Shown here piece by piece: positions 23,301 through 35,990 of a stretch of 64,000 nucleotides of DNA; position 1 is the first letter of the stretch; each line of letters opens with the position of its first letter. Both the position numbers and the translations under genes were made by a program. The notes beneath the pieces were generated by a model. It made no database searches. It saw only the letters and a program-made list of their open reading frames with translations, and had not been told where the DNA came from. Origin of the DNA: Primula veris (taxonomy: Eukaryota; Streptophyta; Magnoliopsida; Ericales; Primulaceae); the NCBI GenBank assembly GCA_963682055.1, contig OY821749.1, forward strand, positions 30,387,631 to 30,451,630, written 5' to 3'.

Positions 23301-24027
23301 TCATTTTTGCTTTTTACATGAGAAAACGCATGTTTGATGTGGTTGAAGGAAGTTAGCAAGCAACTTTGAACCCCCTCTGAATTTTTGTACCTATGAGAAA
23401 TTAAAGTTGTCAAATTATGTGCGACTGAATTCCATTTACTCTTCTTATCCGGATAAGCAAAGTGCTCAATGGAATGACTTCAACAGCATAGATATCCTAT
23501 CTTTAAGAAAAACTGCATATGATATCCGAAAATTTCCATACCGCTTCACTGGTAACAAATGTCAGAATAATCGTACTGCAATAGCTGCATTGTTATCTGC
23601 ATACTAATTTATAATTTATGTGTTGATTTTTCGTATAAGCGAATTCAATCTATGACACAGGCTAAAATGATTTATATTTATGCTGTGTGAGGATGAGAAC
23701 ATAGTTCAGATTTTACAGCTTGAATATTTAGCTCAGGCCAAAATTTTGATATGAAAAAACAGTTGGCTAATCAAACGCACTGCAACTTTTAAATAAAAAG
23801 AAAAACATTCAGAAGTTGCAACCAAGAAGCATCACTAATAGCAAAGATCCAAACCATAGGTATTGAAAAACTCATTATTCAGATTCAGCTAACTAAAAGA
23901 TATTTACAAACTACTATAAGCCGAGCTCACTCGAACTTTACTTTGAAATAAACATCAGAATTTATAATGAAAACATAACCAATTCCCGAATCCAAATAGC
24001 GACTATGCATAATTATCATCCTGCAAC
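20399..24027. other. intergenic region between OCTOPUS-like and NPF8 3' ends
   Basis: The two flanking genes converge here, so both 3' UTRs lie at the edges. I recognise no gene in the middle. Some patches (around 21030-21110, 22720-22970 and 23100-23600) have codon-like stretches, such as a frame reading GILEAAEEISKVILATSSK near 22740, but I could not connect them into a gene. They may be relics or chance. Confidence 0.4.
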
Positions 24028-27000
24028 TTAACCCCTAACCCTCTCCGCGACCACCTTCTTGTATGTATACCACTTAGCAATCCATAGATACACAACAAAG
24101 TTAAGAAAACTCAAAATCGTCAACAGCCAGTAAAAATAATCCAAATGCCCTCTGTTCAAATTATCAGGAATCCAACCGAGCTTTCCATTCCTAGTCGTAA
24201 CATTTGTCACAATCATCACCAAAAGGGTACTAAGGTAATTTCCCAAGGCGGAAGTCGTCAGAGCCAGAGCCGAACAGAGACTCCTCATTTCATCTGGCGC
24301 CTGGTCGTAGAAAAATTCAATCTGCCCAATAAAAGTAAAGACCTCCGCACAACCGATGAGGAAATACTGAGGCACTTGCCAGAATATCGACATGGGTATG
24401 ACCTCGTGTTCGTAATAGTTATGTGTATGTACGTATTTTAGTCGGGCGACTTCCAAGAGGCCTGCCGCGGCCATGGAGAAAATGGAGATAACGAGCCCGA
24501 TACCTGTTGGAAAATAATAAAAATTGATTTAAATTATTGGATATTTTTAAGGTTTTGTAACATGTTAGTCAAAACATGATAGATTCAATTGGAAGATTCA
24601 TGTATCAGTTTTATGGTAATGATCAGTCAACATGCAACAAAATCGATTCAGAAATTCATATATAAATTTTATGGTAATGATCTTATCGTTCTACTAAAAA
24701 CTTATAAAATAATATTCAATTGTAAGCAGAGACACCGCATTACTCCAGAAGCCGATACCAATAAGTAAATAGGAGGGGGAAAATCAATGAAACTAAACGT
24801 GCAATTTCTCCCAACTTTTTTGTTTAGTTTAAACCACTGTTTTAAATAGCGCGCAACAACGTTATGCAAATAGCGCTTAGCAAACAAAAACCGCCTACGC
24901 AAAAGCGCTATTTTAGACATAAATGTGCAACCAAACGGTATTTAATAATACAACGTACCCATCCTCTGGAGCTGAGTAAATCCCCGTTCATGACCCGTAT
25001 ACTTTCTGACCAACGGTACGAGGAGCTTGTCATATACAGGCGCCCAGAAGATGACAGAGAGAGTGTCGAAGAGAGATAGAGAAGCTGAGGGGATCTTGAA
25101 GTGCGGGCCTATGTGCTGGTCCATGGTGTTACCCTGGAGAACAAACATGGTGCTCATTTGGCTATACACGGTGGAAAATATGATGCCCGAGGCCCAGATG
25201 GGGAGTAATCGGACGATGGATTTGAGCTCCTCCACTTGGGTTATCGTGCAGAGACGCCACGGGTTAGCGGAGCCTTTTGCATAGTCCTTGTCACCACTCA
25301 CCACTACTGCTGCCTTGTCAAAAAATCTGAAATTTGACATACAAGTATTAGTAAATCTGACAAATTTGGCAAAACGTGAAAGAGAACGTTAGGAATGTTA
25401 CTGTCAAACACGGGATTTATTAATTTCTGTTCATAGGTTTTGGACTCAAAAACCTTCTCTGGACACTGATTTGTATTTCAATTTGGACATCCGAGATTCA
25501 AAATGTTGGTCTTTTTTGTTAATGGAATTATGGAAGTGTACATCTTTTTGCAGTCCTTCCTGTTTACTAGTTTCGATTAGTTTAAAACACTCACCCTTTG
25601 AGTAATAAAACACACACCTATCTTGCAATAATATCCAGAAGTTTAATTTCTCTTTGTTCACTTGTTCTTATTCTTCTCCTTTCGGTCTCATTTTTTTTTA
25701 AAACCAAATATGAAATTTGTACTTATACAATAGTGTGATGACATCAAAACTTACCCCAAATATTCACATCTGGGCAAAAAAAAGGTAATGAAATTAGAGT
25801 TAGTCCTATGGAGCTCAGGAACTAGATCCATGGTAAGACTCGCATGTTAAAATGACAAATGGGGACTGCCAAAAATTCTAGGTGTAGGACGATACCACCT
25901 AAATGGATCGTTTTATGTGCATTGCTATGAATCTTTCTCCATAGTATCATTCATGAAATTAAGGAAATTTCTATTTACACAAATATTCACACAGATTCGT
26001 GACTTGGCAGTGAAGTGCAGAATTATAAACATTTATTGGTAAAAGACTAAATACTGAATGGTAGCACGTTGTGGATCTGTATACATAGCATTTCTGTGAA
26101 ATTATTACCTCAATTTGTCAGTATGTTCGAGCTTGCGACTCCCTGCAATACTAGACTCCTCATCCAAAGTCTCATAAAGACTCTCATCGCCAACAACTTT
26201 CACCCCCCACTTTCTCACAGACGCTACCAACACCTGAGCAATCCTAGTGATCGGGCTCCCTCCAGGCTTCTGCAACCTATACAACTTACTCCCTGAAAGA
26301 AAAGTCACAACCGCAATCGCCATCGCAACAGCTGGCACACCAAAACCCCACCCCCACCCCACATTCATCTGTATCCAAACTAGAACTGACGCTGCGATCA
26401 AAGCGCCGATATTGATTGAGAAATAGAACCAGTTGAAAAAGGAACTTTTCTTTTTCTTTTCAAGTTTGTCAGTTTCGTCGAATTGGTCAGCACCGAAGGA
26501 GGACACACAAGGCTTGATCCCACCAGTCCCAAGAGCGATTAGGTAGAGAGCTACGAAGGTAACAGTCGATTGAGACTTAGTCGGGTGGCACTTATCTCCA
26601 ATGCAACTAGGTTTTAGGCCTTTGACAGAAGCACTCAAGGTTAGCAGTGTCATCCCCTGCAGTTGTGGAACCAGTAATTGTTTATCAGAAAATTTCAAAT
26701 AAAAAAATATGGGATGACAAATCACTATCTCAGCCAAATTATATGAGTATATATAATGGTTACTGTCACTTCCTAGTTCCTCTAACAATCCTGAATTTAT
26801 AGGATATTCATCAACTTGCTAAATCGTACTCGAAAACAAGGCATACAGTAAAAAGGTTTCTTGAGAAAAGTATGAATAAATTCCTTTGCAAGTCCTCCTT
26901 CACGAGGACTATGTGGCTTGAAAGAGGTAAAAATGTTGTTTCCCAGTAAATATAATCGAGATGCGGTTAAGTTGGCGAAAACACAACAATCATTAAAAGG

Positions 27001-27763
27001 GAAAAGTACAAGAAGGGGACTTGGGTACTTATTGGAGATCACATATATTTTAAATGTTTACACACAATTTTAGGTAGCAACTAAAGCGCCTTGGTCCTTC
27101 GTGTACTCCTTAAGGTATCGATTGCAGAAATGAGGGCAAGTGAAAAAAAACTCTCAATACGAACATTGAAATGAGTGCCATGGTCTTTATAATATGTCTG
27201 ACACATTATTTTATAATCACTAGCATTGGAAATAAAACACTAGCTCAGCACAAAAACAGAATAAACGTAAAGACCAGTTGCCTTCTCTATAAGGGTCTTG
27301 AATCACAAGTTTTTCTTCCTGAAAGAGATTACTTACAAATACGTAGACGGTTGAGAAACTAGCGATTGTCCAATATCTTCCCAAGTATGCATCTGCTAAG
27401 AAAGCTCCGAGCAAGGGAGTGATGTAGACAGTTCCGGACCAATTTGTGACATTCTTCGATGCTGTAACATTACTCTGATTGAGTTGTGTTTGAAGGTAAT
27501 TAACTAGATTGGTACTCATACCATAGTATGCCAACCTCTCGCAACACTCATTTCCTGTTAATAGAAGAAATAACTTTTAACTCATTAAACCCGTAATAAA
27601 ATCGTGAGTTAATTAACGTCTTATCAATTAAAAAGTTTTGATACCCAAGAAACATACCAAGGATAAACTTACAGGCCTTCCAATTCCCTGTCTTTTTCTT
27701 ATTAGCTCGCCGTTTTTTTATATCCACAGTTCCATCATTCGTATATACGTCCTTGTCATCCAT
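24028..27763 (-). CDS. NPF8: NPF8-type (PTR) di/tripeptide-proton symporter, 5 exons
   Basis: Exons in transcript order: 27763-27658, 27554-27337, 26656-26109, 25326-24959, 24503-24028. The join is in frame and gives 571 residues, the usual length for Arabidopsis PTR1/PTR5 (570). NPF8 members import di- and tripeptides with protons across the plasma membrane. Visible features: N-terminus [17 protein letters not shown] and [12 protein letters not shown], as in PTR1; the proton-coupling ExxER motif ([11 protein letters not shown], across the exon 1/2 junction); [40 protein letters not shown] (the PTR signature); [61 protein letters not shown]; and [19 protein letters not shown]. Twelve hydrophobic segments are expected. 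The sequence is nearest NPF8.1/NPF8.2, and NPF8.2 is the syntenic candidate. Substrate is inferred from the family. Confidence 0.93.
24833..24918. mobile_element. short MITE relic in NPF8 intron 4
   Basis: It starts accactgttttaaatagcgc and ends agcgctattttaga, an imperfect inverted pair. The left end matches the terminus of the larger element at 51705-52139. The right terminus is diverged. Confidence 0.4.
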
Positions 27764-28639
27764 GGTTGATAATTTTGAATAGTCTCTGTGGAGTAATTCA
27801 TAAGTAGGTGTATTTAGAAAATTGATCTGACTAACGTCTTACATGATAAGAAAATAAGAAGTAAGAAAAGTTCTTTTTATAATTTATTTATACTGTAAAC
27901 AAACAAATTTAAAAGTAAAACAAGGGAATTAATGGGAAGGAAAACTGAGGTAATGATTCCGGGACCTTGGAATAAAACCCAATCGCTAAAAAAAATCTTT
28001 TTCCATCTAGGCCGTTCGATTTCAGTCCAACAGCTCTGTAACCGTACCTCAGCCGCAACATCTTTCTAAAACTACTCATGACCAAATTACCAATACTTAT
28101 AAGTTGAAAAAGTTTTCTAGCTGTATGGACAATTCATCCCATGTTTAGATGATAAATTAGTACTTACTATTAGTTATTACTGATTGATCTCTATTAAGTG
28201 TTATTCCCTAAGAAGAAATAGCTTTCAATACTATGAAGATATGGCATCAATAATCAATGCAATATGTTAATGTTTTCAATTCTTTACCTACAAGATATAG
28301 GAACACATGGTGTTACCTTCTTGCACTCATTACTAATATTGTAATGTTTTTCTCAAACAAATTTAGTTGGAAAATAGGAATTTAATTTGATTGCTTATTT
28401 AGTTGGTAAATTAGTAATGAGGATAATGTTTTTCTAATTTAAGAAAAAAATAACCAACTCATAAAATTTCAAGGATAATTATTTTCTGAAATATCTTAGA
28501 GGTTGTTTGATTATTAATACTACAGAGTTGTGTCTAACATGATTCAATTTCAACCTACTGACTACACAGAATTAGTAAAATTTTCTTGGTTACGCTAACC
28601 TATTTCTTAAAAGTAATTCACTAACAAGTAAGAATTATT

Positions 28640-31210
28640 TTACGCTCGTATTGCTTAATACCAATCTTCTGATTGGAGAAATTGCTTTGGATTAAACTTC
28701 TGTAGGTGCAATCAATATTTAACATTCTATTAAATAATTTATTGCATGCATGTACATCAATGCAAAGCATCCCAAAAAAACCAGTGGGGGAAATAACTAG
28801 CTTTTTTGGAAAAATTAACTTTTTTGGAAAAATTAACTTTTCTGGAAAAATCAACTTTTCTTTGGAACTTATATCCACGGAAACAAAACAAAAATGAGAA
28901 AACAAAAGGAAAAAAAGGTTCCAATGAAGTAACAACAAATTCTTTTTGCCCTTCAAAATCTTACTTATTGGTCACAATCTTATAATAAAAAAACAAAAGT
29001 TAACGAGATTTCAGGTCTGTTTGGCCTTATCCTCAATAAAAAAAAAACAGCATATTCTTGATCAAGAATATTATACTTATTTCCTCAGTTCATTAATCTA
29101 TGCATGCAACATATATATCATCACCCGAAACATGCAAATAAATAAGTTACAAAGAAAATTTGCAAGTAAACTATTTAAACATCTGAAATACTAGCTATAG
29201 CCAAAAATAGTCGATGCATGCTGCATGCAAATAATAACAGAAAAAGGTAAGATGATAGCATGATACCTTCCGAAAGCTACCGCGATTATTTTTTTTTAAT
29301 AAGAATTTTCCGATCACTCTTTAAAACTCTTTTTTGCACCTAATCTAAATGTATGTATACATACATGAAACGTATATATAGTGAGAGAGAGAGGGAGAGA
29401 TTGTAGGAAGGATTCTAGTATGGTAGAGCATTTATAGTAGGATTTGGAAAAGAAAAGAAATAGTCAAGATTAAAGAGTAAATTACCAATTAGTGACACTT
29501 TACAAAACTAATTACTAATCAGTCAATCGTATTAACTTGTGATTCCGTTAATACATCTAATAGTTCTACAAATTCATCAAGTTTTATTTAGTCCTCGTGA
29601 CGATCAAATTAATTATAAAGACGACCAATATGTGATTTATATTGTGTAAATTACTCGTCTTATAACTTACCAAATTAACAGTAATTTCTCGAAATCATTG
29701 GTAACCAACCAAAAAAGCAATCATTAATTATTGTAAAGATAGTAGTAGTTTAATTTTATTAGAATGAGGAAAGTTGGAGAATAAATAGTTATAATCAATT
29801 GAAATTGGTTAATTCACGTTTACGATGTATTACTTATGTAATTAGGTGTACTCCTATTTATATCTTCCATAAGTAACTCAAACAGTAGTATAGTTTAATA
29901 GTTTTATATTTTTTAACCTTCATTGCCTAAATTTGAAATTTGATTTTAAATCAAATTGAAACTATACAAGAAATAAGAATTATCTTATTTATTTCCAATC
30001 TTCTGGTGCAATGAATTAAATAACTTCTGTAGGTGCAATGAATATTTGGAGTAAAATTCTACTAAACAATTTATTGCACATTAATGAAAAGCACCCAAAG
30101 GCCAAAAGTAACCAGTGGAAGAAATCACTAACAACTTTTCTGGGAAAAAAAGAACTCTTTTTTAGAAATCGTTTACAAGGAGACAAACAAAATTAAGAAA
30201 ACAAAAGGAAAAAAAAGGTCCATTGAGGTATTAACAAATTCTTTTTGCCCTTCAAAATATTAATCATCTGTGATATAGTATAATTCATGAACAATAAAAG
30301 TTGACAAGATTTCAGATCTGTTTGGCCTAATCAATAAAAATTATTGAAAACAAAAATAACATACTTGGTCAAAAATATTATACTGCCTTTTTCCTCAGTT
30401 CATGGATATATCCATGCATGCATATATATAATTGTTTTAAAAATCCAAAACTCAACCAAAACATTTTTACAATAGGTACGCTAAAAGAGCAAAAGACGTA
30501 AGCTTTTAGCAGCCTGAAAAACAGAAAATCGAGCCTTTTATGTTTTTTAAGCTTTGAATCGAGTTATTTTACTACGAAACGCGTTTTTTATAACACATGT
30601 ATATTATATATATGATCCCCGAACATGCAAATACACAAGTTACATACAAAACTTGCTAATAAACTAGTATTTATACACCTTTTTTTTTTTTTTTTTGCAA
30701 ATTCCGATTAGAACCAGGACACTTAAAAGGGCCCAATTCTTGCTCGATAAAACCTAATTCCTATTCAATATGTATGTAAACATATATAGTGAGATAGATA
30801 GAGAGATTCTAGGGAAAAGGATTATATATCTGATACATATACAGATTCTATATCAATTAACTCCCAATTTTGATAATTCTATATATTTACGTTTTATCCA
30901 ATTAATAGTATATACTAAGTCATTTTTCAATAGCACTCGATGGTAATAAATTTTTTTGACTACCAACTAATTTTTTTATGCACTAAAAAAAAATTGGCCT
31001 AAAATTAAATAATAATCGGTTATTAATACTAATGGTCTATACAGTTTTAAGTTTTATTTAGTCCTCGTAAGTCGTAACTGAAGCTGAAACAATGATCGAT
31101 AGACTTAAGTGATCTAGAGCAAAGTGTTACCAAACAGTAATAATTATATCTTGAAAGAAAATTGTAGTTTCTATTAGGATGGACTATGTAGAAGTTGAAA
31201 AAATATAGTT
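28640..31210. repeat. tandem segmental duplication, about 1.3-1.4 kb unit
   Basis: Copy 1 (about 28640-29800) and copy 2 (about 29980-31210) share, in the same order: aacttctgtaggtgcaat, ttctttttgcccttcaaaat, gatttcag(g/a)tctgtttggcc, ttttcctcagttcat, the tatatagtgagaga stretch, ttttatttagtcctcgt and aaatagttataat. The offset between copies grows from about 1.33 kb at the left to about 1.47 kb at the right, explained by an insertion in copy 2 (30432-30596). No gene is included. Divergence is substantial, so the event is old. Confidence 0.75.
30432..30596. mobile_element. MITE inserted in copy 2 of the segmental duplication
   Basis: About 165 bp present in copy 2 but absent at the matching place in copy 1. 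It contains ttttttaagctttgaatcgag and ttactacgaa(a/g), which also occur near the right end of the element in the MYB intron (52066-52139). It begins tgttttaaaaa and ends ttttttataaca, degenerate inverted ends. Confidence 0.55.
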
Positions 31211-31846
31211 ATAATTAACTTCCAGGCACCGTTAATTAAATTTGTTAATTACAATAACATCTAATTCCACGTTTAGCATGCGCAATATTACTTTCATGTG
31301 CGACTATTTGATTAAAAAAAACATGCAGTTGCAGAATATGTGCCCATATATATACGTACTGTCATAGAATCACAATTATCAAATTCACACCAAAAAGACG
31401 GGAGCTGTCACATATATTTCAAATATCTATAGAAAACCGTCATTAGCACGTATTATGTATTTTATTGATTTTGTGTAATTTTACGTTTATCAGTTATAAT
31501 AAGGTTAGTGATATGTGATTATAGCATTATTCTTTGAAATATATAACTATATAATTTATCAAGTGTCAAGTCCTAACCGAATTGAATTAATTGAGTCCTA
31601 AATTTAAAAATTATAATAATAAATGTTTTCGTGTCGTATCACACATGATTATGTATTCATTTCCATGTTGCATGATAGAGAAGTAAATGGTTCAAAACAA
31701 CAAATTTTGAGTTAAAACACTTGCTTCTACGTTTATTCAATAGTCAACCTCTTAACTAAAATAAGAAAGGATGGGATTATACAAGATACCTCGTTTGAGA
31801 ATCCCACAACTAAGATGCATAGAATATTTTGATTTATTTTGGGAGG

Positions 31847-32207
31847 GGTTAACACCTTAAAATATGATGTCGCGTGATATTCCAAACTTTTAAACTCATG
31901 CAAAATTAGTTTTTTTATTTTATTTTCTTTTATCAAATCATACTATAAATACGCAAGTTATACATTAGTATTTTTAGTTTCGAAAAATTTTACGTTCTTA
32001 TAATTTTCTTAAATTCAGTTGTGTTTTGCGAGATTTTAAAACCCAAAATGTCAAAAATATATAAAAACATATTTTTTCAAAACTAAAAATACTAACATAT
32101 AACTTACATATTTATAGTATGATTTGATAAAAAAGAAAAAAAAAACCATGTTTACATGAGTTTAAAAGGTTAGAATGTCACGTAACACCATATTTTGGAT
32201 GTTAGCC
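31847..32207. repeat. foldback element with arms of about 130 bp
   Basis: The left arm (31847-31980) runs from ggttaacacc to tatttttagttt. The right arm (32079-32207) is its reverse complement with scattered changes, running from aaaactaaaaatac to ggatgttagcc. Both contain ttttaaactcatg and atcaaatcatactataaat. The loop is about 98 bp. There is no coding capacity, which fits a foldback MITE. Confidence 0.8.
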
Positions 32208-33818
32208 ATTTTTTTTTTCTCTTTTTTTTCTTTTTTTTTCTTAAGATAGTACTCAATGGAATATTCTTAAAGTATAAAGGAGATTCAATGTCACCACACG
32301 TTCATGCTTTTTTTTTATATTGCGTTTTCAAAAGATTTTTTTTTCTTTTTAAGAAGGTACTTAATTACTTCTTTTTTTATGCTTTTTGAAATTATAAGAT
32401 ATATTGGATAAGAACAGATATCTAAATCTCGTGAGGAAATTTTTCTGAAGCTTATGCTTTTTGATTTGTTTCTTGCCTACAAAGGCAACTTTTTAATGAG
32501 GACTAAAGTGTGAAAAAAGTTTTACGCTTTTTACTACTAATTAGCTTTTGTCAATAGATGCAGGTGGATCAGTTTTTATTTTAAATGGTATATACAGATG
32601 GTCTAGCAGTCTTAACCTATTTTAGTACTAAGTTTTATGCCAACTTCATGTGGCAGTTTTTTTTATATATTACTAGAAGGTCTTTGAATGCTAAGATCCA
32701 GAGATCCTTTTGCTAATTGAAAATTGAAAACCAAGAATCAAATGCTTTTGATCACTACTGATCTAGGAGATACAAGGTGGAGGGGGTATAAGGAGAGGCG
32801 TTTGGTTTTTGGTGATTTTTTTCCGGTGAAACAAGAGGTCTTACTGGCTGTTTGGCATATTTTCACCTTTCTAGCAATATTTACTATATGGCTTTTATAG
32901 TCAATTTTCAACATGTATCTCGATATAATGACCACTATGGGGGTTTATCCCATAGAGACCTTTATTTATATAATTTCTGTTTGTTTGAAAAAAAAAATTA
33001 CTTCTTTTTTTATGTTTGCAAAAAACTCCGTAATTCGGTGATCATGAATATTGCGTGGGCCGTTGCAAATCATCAGCTGAAATATTGTATTTTAATTGTC
33101 TCATGATACGAAGATTTTCCCAAAAAATTTATATTTGGACATTTACAGGGCCTATTTTGTGTGGGACTTAAGATGTTACAAATTATTTAAGTTCTTTGTC
33201 AATTTAGAGGGCCTATTTTGCTGTTTTCCATTGCGAGTAAATCACCCTTTAGGTCAGTTGATAGTTTTTGTTTGAAAATATGAACCTGCTACAAAACATT
33301 AGAAATGACTCCCTCTGTATTATTGAATTTGAGGTCATGTAAATAGTTTATTTCCATCTTTTAAGTAGTATATATACTAGTTACTGGTATAAATCTCTTT
33401 TGAATCTTTTAGCATGTGTAAGTTTCATAAGGTCTCCAATACAATTAAGCTAGAAGCAAGTAATATATGGAATACTGAGTTACAAAAATGTTAATAACTA
33501 AAGCCAAATTAGAGTATTTTATTTAAAAAATTAATTAAAAACAATTAGAGTACTCCTAATTAGTCACTATACATAATTACATATACAATACTTGCAATAC
33601 ATACGTAGAGAAAAAACTAAAGTAATGTACCCACGCAAAACCCACATAATATATCCAACTGACAAACACTACTTCTCTTATATATCTTCTATAGTCTTAC
33701 TAAATAGAAACAAATAAAACGGTTCAACATTTCTATCAAGCATTCAATATTACAGAAATAGCATTCCACAGTCGACATTATTATAGCCAATTTTTGTCTT
33801 CTCTGTAAGCATGACTTA

Positions 33819-34230
33819 GAGCATCCGTATCTGTTATCTCAAAACATAATTTTTTATTAAAATTTGATGATTATGTTATAAAAATTGGCATGCATCAGGA
33901 GCCCTATAAATTTCTCAAATTTCAATAAACACAAAAATTCACCTTATATATGAGTAATGTTTATGATTTTCTAGATGAATATAATAGTAATAAACTATCA
34001 TGGGGTCCATATTTTTTTGGTTGAAATATTGTTATGATTATTAAATGATAATAAACAAATAAAAAGAAATAATGTAGAGTTATTATAATAAAATTAATAA
34101 GAAAGCTGTAATTTTATGTAAATGTAAATAGTTATTTAAAATATATAAAATGTGTTAGATTTTATTAAATTTTAGACTCCAAAACTTTTGTCACGATTTA
34201 ATATTGGGTCAAAGTGGCATTGGCCATTTT
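33819..34230. mobile_element. Tourist-like MITE, copy 1 of a pair
   Basis: It starts tta|gagcatcc and runs through tataaaaattg, gatgaatataatagtaataaa, gttgaaat, attattaaatgat and ttattataa, which recur in the same order in the element at 46492-46847. The right end is diverged and only approximate. Confidence 0.5.
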
Positions 34231-35778
34231 TGGTGATTAGAATTAGGGCCTAGACGCCTAGTCCAATTCAAGCTGTAGAAATAGTTCGATCATATATTGA
34301 AGATTTTCCCTAAGAAAAAAAATCCTAAACTTGCCTCTTTTTTTTTTTTCTCTAAACAAATTTGGTCCACCATTTTGAGTTTTTAATACTCTAGTGAATT
34401 CACAATTGGTTTATTTCTGCATCAAAGACTTGTAGGTCTGTCTTTTGGGGAGGATGTAGGATTTTTTTTTTATACCAAATTCAATATATTGGTTTTCCAT
34501 TCGGTTTAAATAACTTCATGTATATATATGAACAAGACGGTTTCGGAGAAAAAAAGAGCATGCTTAATTACTAATCGAGCATCTGATCGCATCTCCATGG
34601 ACTCGTTTGATGTTGATGATAGGGCTAAAGTGTTTTATCTGGCTAATAAAGGGCTCAAAAGTGATCATGATTTTGATGGAGAGTCAAAGTGAATTGAGGG
34701 TCAAAGTGAAATAGTGGCAAAATGATGGTGTAAAAATAAGTATAATTCCCAACAAGTCTGTAAAATTACGTTGTATATATTTTATTTTAGGTTGAACATA
34801 AGGTATGAGAAAATTGGAAGAGCTGATTGAGTTGTTACTTACCCACCGTTGGGTTAATCTTTATTAGCTTTTGAAGCATTCATTATTATGTTTTTCATTA
34901 GACTCGGTCACACCCAACATATGACTTGATGTTTGAACGATTTATTTCAATCAAATACAAATTAAACCTCTATTACCCTAAAAAGTTAGCTGTATAATTA
35001 AGTCGTATGTATAGCATGACATTTCTATTATTTTTTATTTTTGGGGGGTAAGTTGGCATTTCTATTGATCCTGTACACAAACTCCCCTTTTTGATATTTT
35101 CGAGTACGATAATATCTTGAGTTAATGATAAATTGTTTAATATGAGTTAGTTAAGTATCAGTTGCAACAAAGCTTGACTAGCTCTCATCTTTTCTCCAAG
35201 TCCAATTCTCAGCAGGGTTGCTATAACGGAATTATATATATTTCATTAAATATACTTATCACTTTCTAAACAAATGTACATTACGAAAATACGTGCAGTT
35301 TTGACATACAATTTTTTTATATCTAGATTTTTGAAAAAACTATTTTTTAAAGTTAAACTCGTATTCCATGTTTAGAACTATATGATTGAATTTTCAACTT
35401 TTTCATTTCGAAAATTTTAATTATAAAATTTGCATGTATTTTCATATGAGACATTTATTTAGATCGTGCAGTATATAATTAAACAACACACATAGCTTGT
35501 CCCATTGGCTCTTTAGCCTATAAGTTGTTCGGAATTTACATGCACATATTCTAAGTTGTATATACTCTTGTTGTTTAACTAACATAACTGCACCAGTCAT
35601 CAACCACTAGTATAGCTACCTAAACAAATACTGTACTACATAGTAGTTTTTAATATCGTTGCTAAATCTACTCCATTTGTGGAAGTGGACAAAAAATTGA
35701 ACCATGTTTAAGTTTTTGGTAATGGACGTGGTATCTTATGTAACATACTATAAGATAAATATTAGTCAAAAGTGGGAA

Positions 35779-35842
35779 ACCAAATTAAACTTTCTCAACA
35801 AATTTACTCTCTAATATTCAAAGAATTAGATTATCACCAAAC
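35779..35842 (+). promoter_or_regulatory. two SMRE/AC-like MYB motifs upstream of the laccase
   Basis: ACCAAAT at 35779-35785 and ACCAAAC at 35836-35842 both fit the secondary-wall MYB consensus ACC(A/T)A(A/C)(T/C). They lie about 100 and 45 bp before the TATA box. Regulation by MYB46/MYB58-type factors is established for lignin laccases. These motifs are short and could be chance. Confidence 0.35.
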
Positions 35843-35883
35843 TAAGCAAAAACGACATTGTAGCAACACTGACGTTATACTCC

Positions 35884-35893
35884 CTATATAAGG
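35884..35893 (+). promoter_or_regulatory. TATA box of the laccase gene
   Basis: ctatataagg lies about 105 bp before the start codon at 35991, and the intervening sequence is an AC-rich leader. Position and sequence fit a strong plant core promoter. Confidence 0.65.
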
Positions 35894-35990
35894 TTGCGTT
35901 GAGCAGTCATGGATTAGAACAACTTTACAGAGATACATAACATAAGCACTAAGATATAATTAAAGAAAATCATATTATAGAGAGAGCGAG

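Larger units (their letters stand above)
27764..35990. other. 8.2-kb gene-free region between NPF8 and laccase promoters
   Basis: The genes on either side point away from each other, so this region holds both promoters. I find no coding sequence. Supported contents, listed separately, are a tandem segmental duplication (28.6-31.2 kb), a MITE inside it, a foldback element (31847-32207), a Tourist-like MITE (33819 to about 34230), and the laccase TATA box and MYB-type motifs. T-rich runs near 32200-32360 produce spurious open frames. Confidence 0.6.

Noticed and set aside
32195..32389. Open frame rich in Phe near 32.2 kb
   Set aside because: It is a translation of T-runs beside the foldback element.
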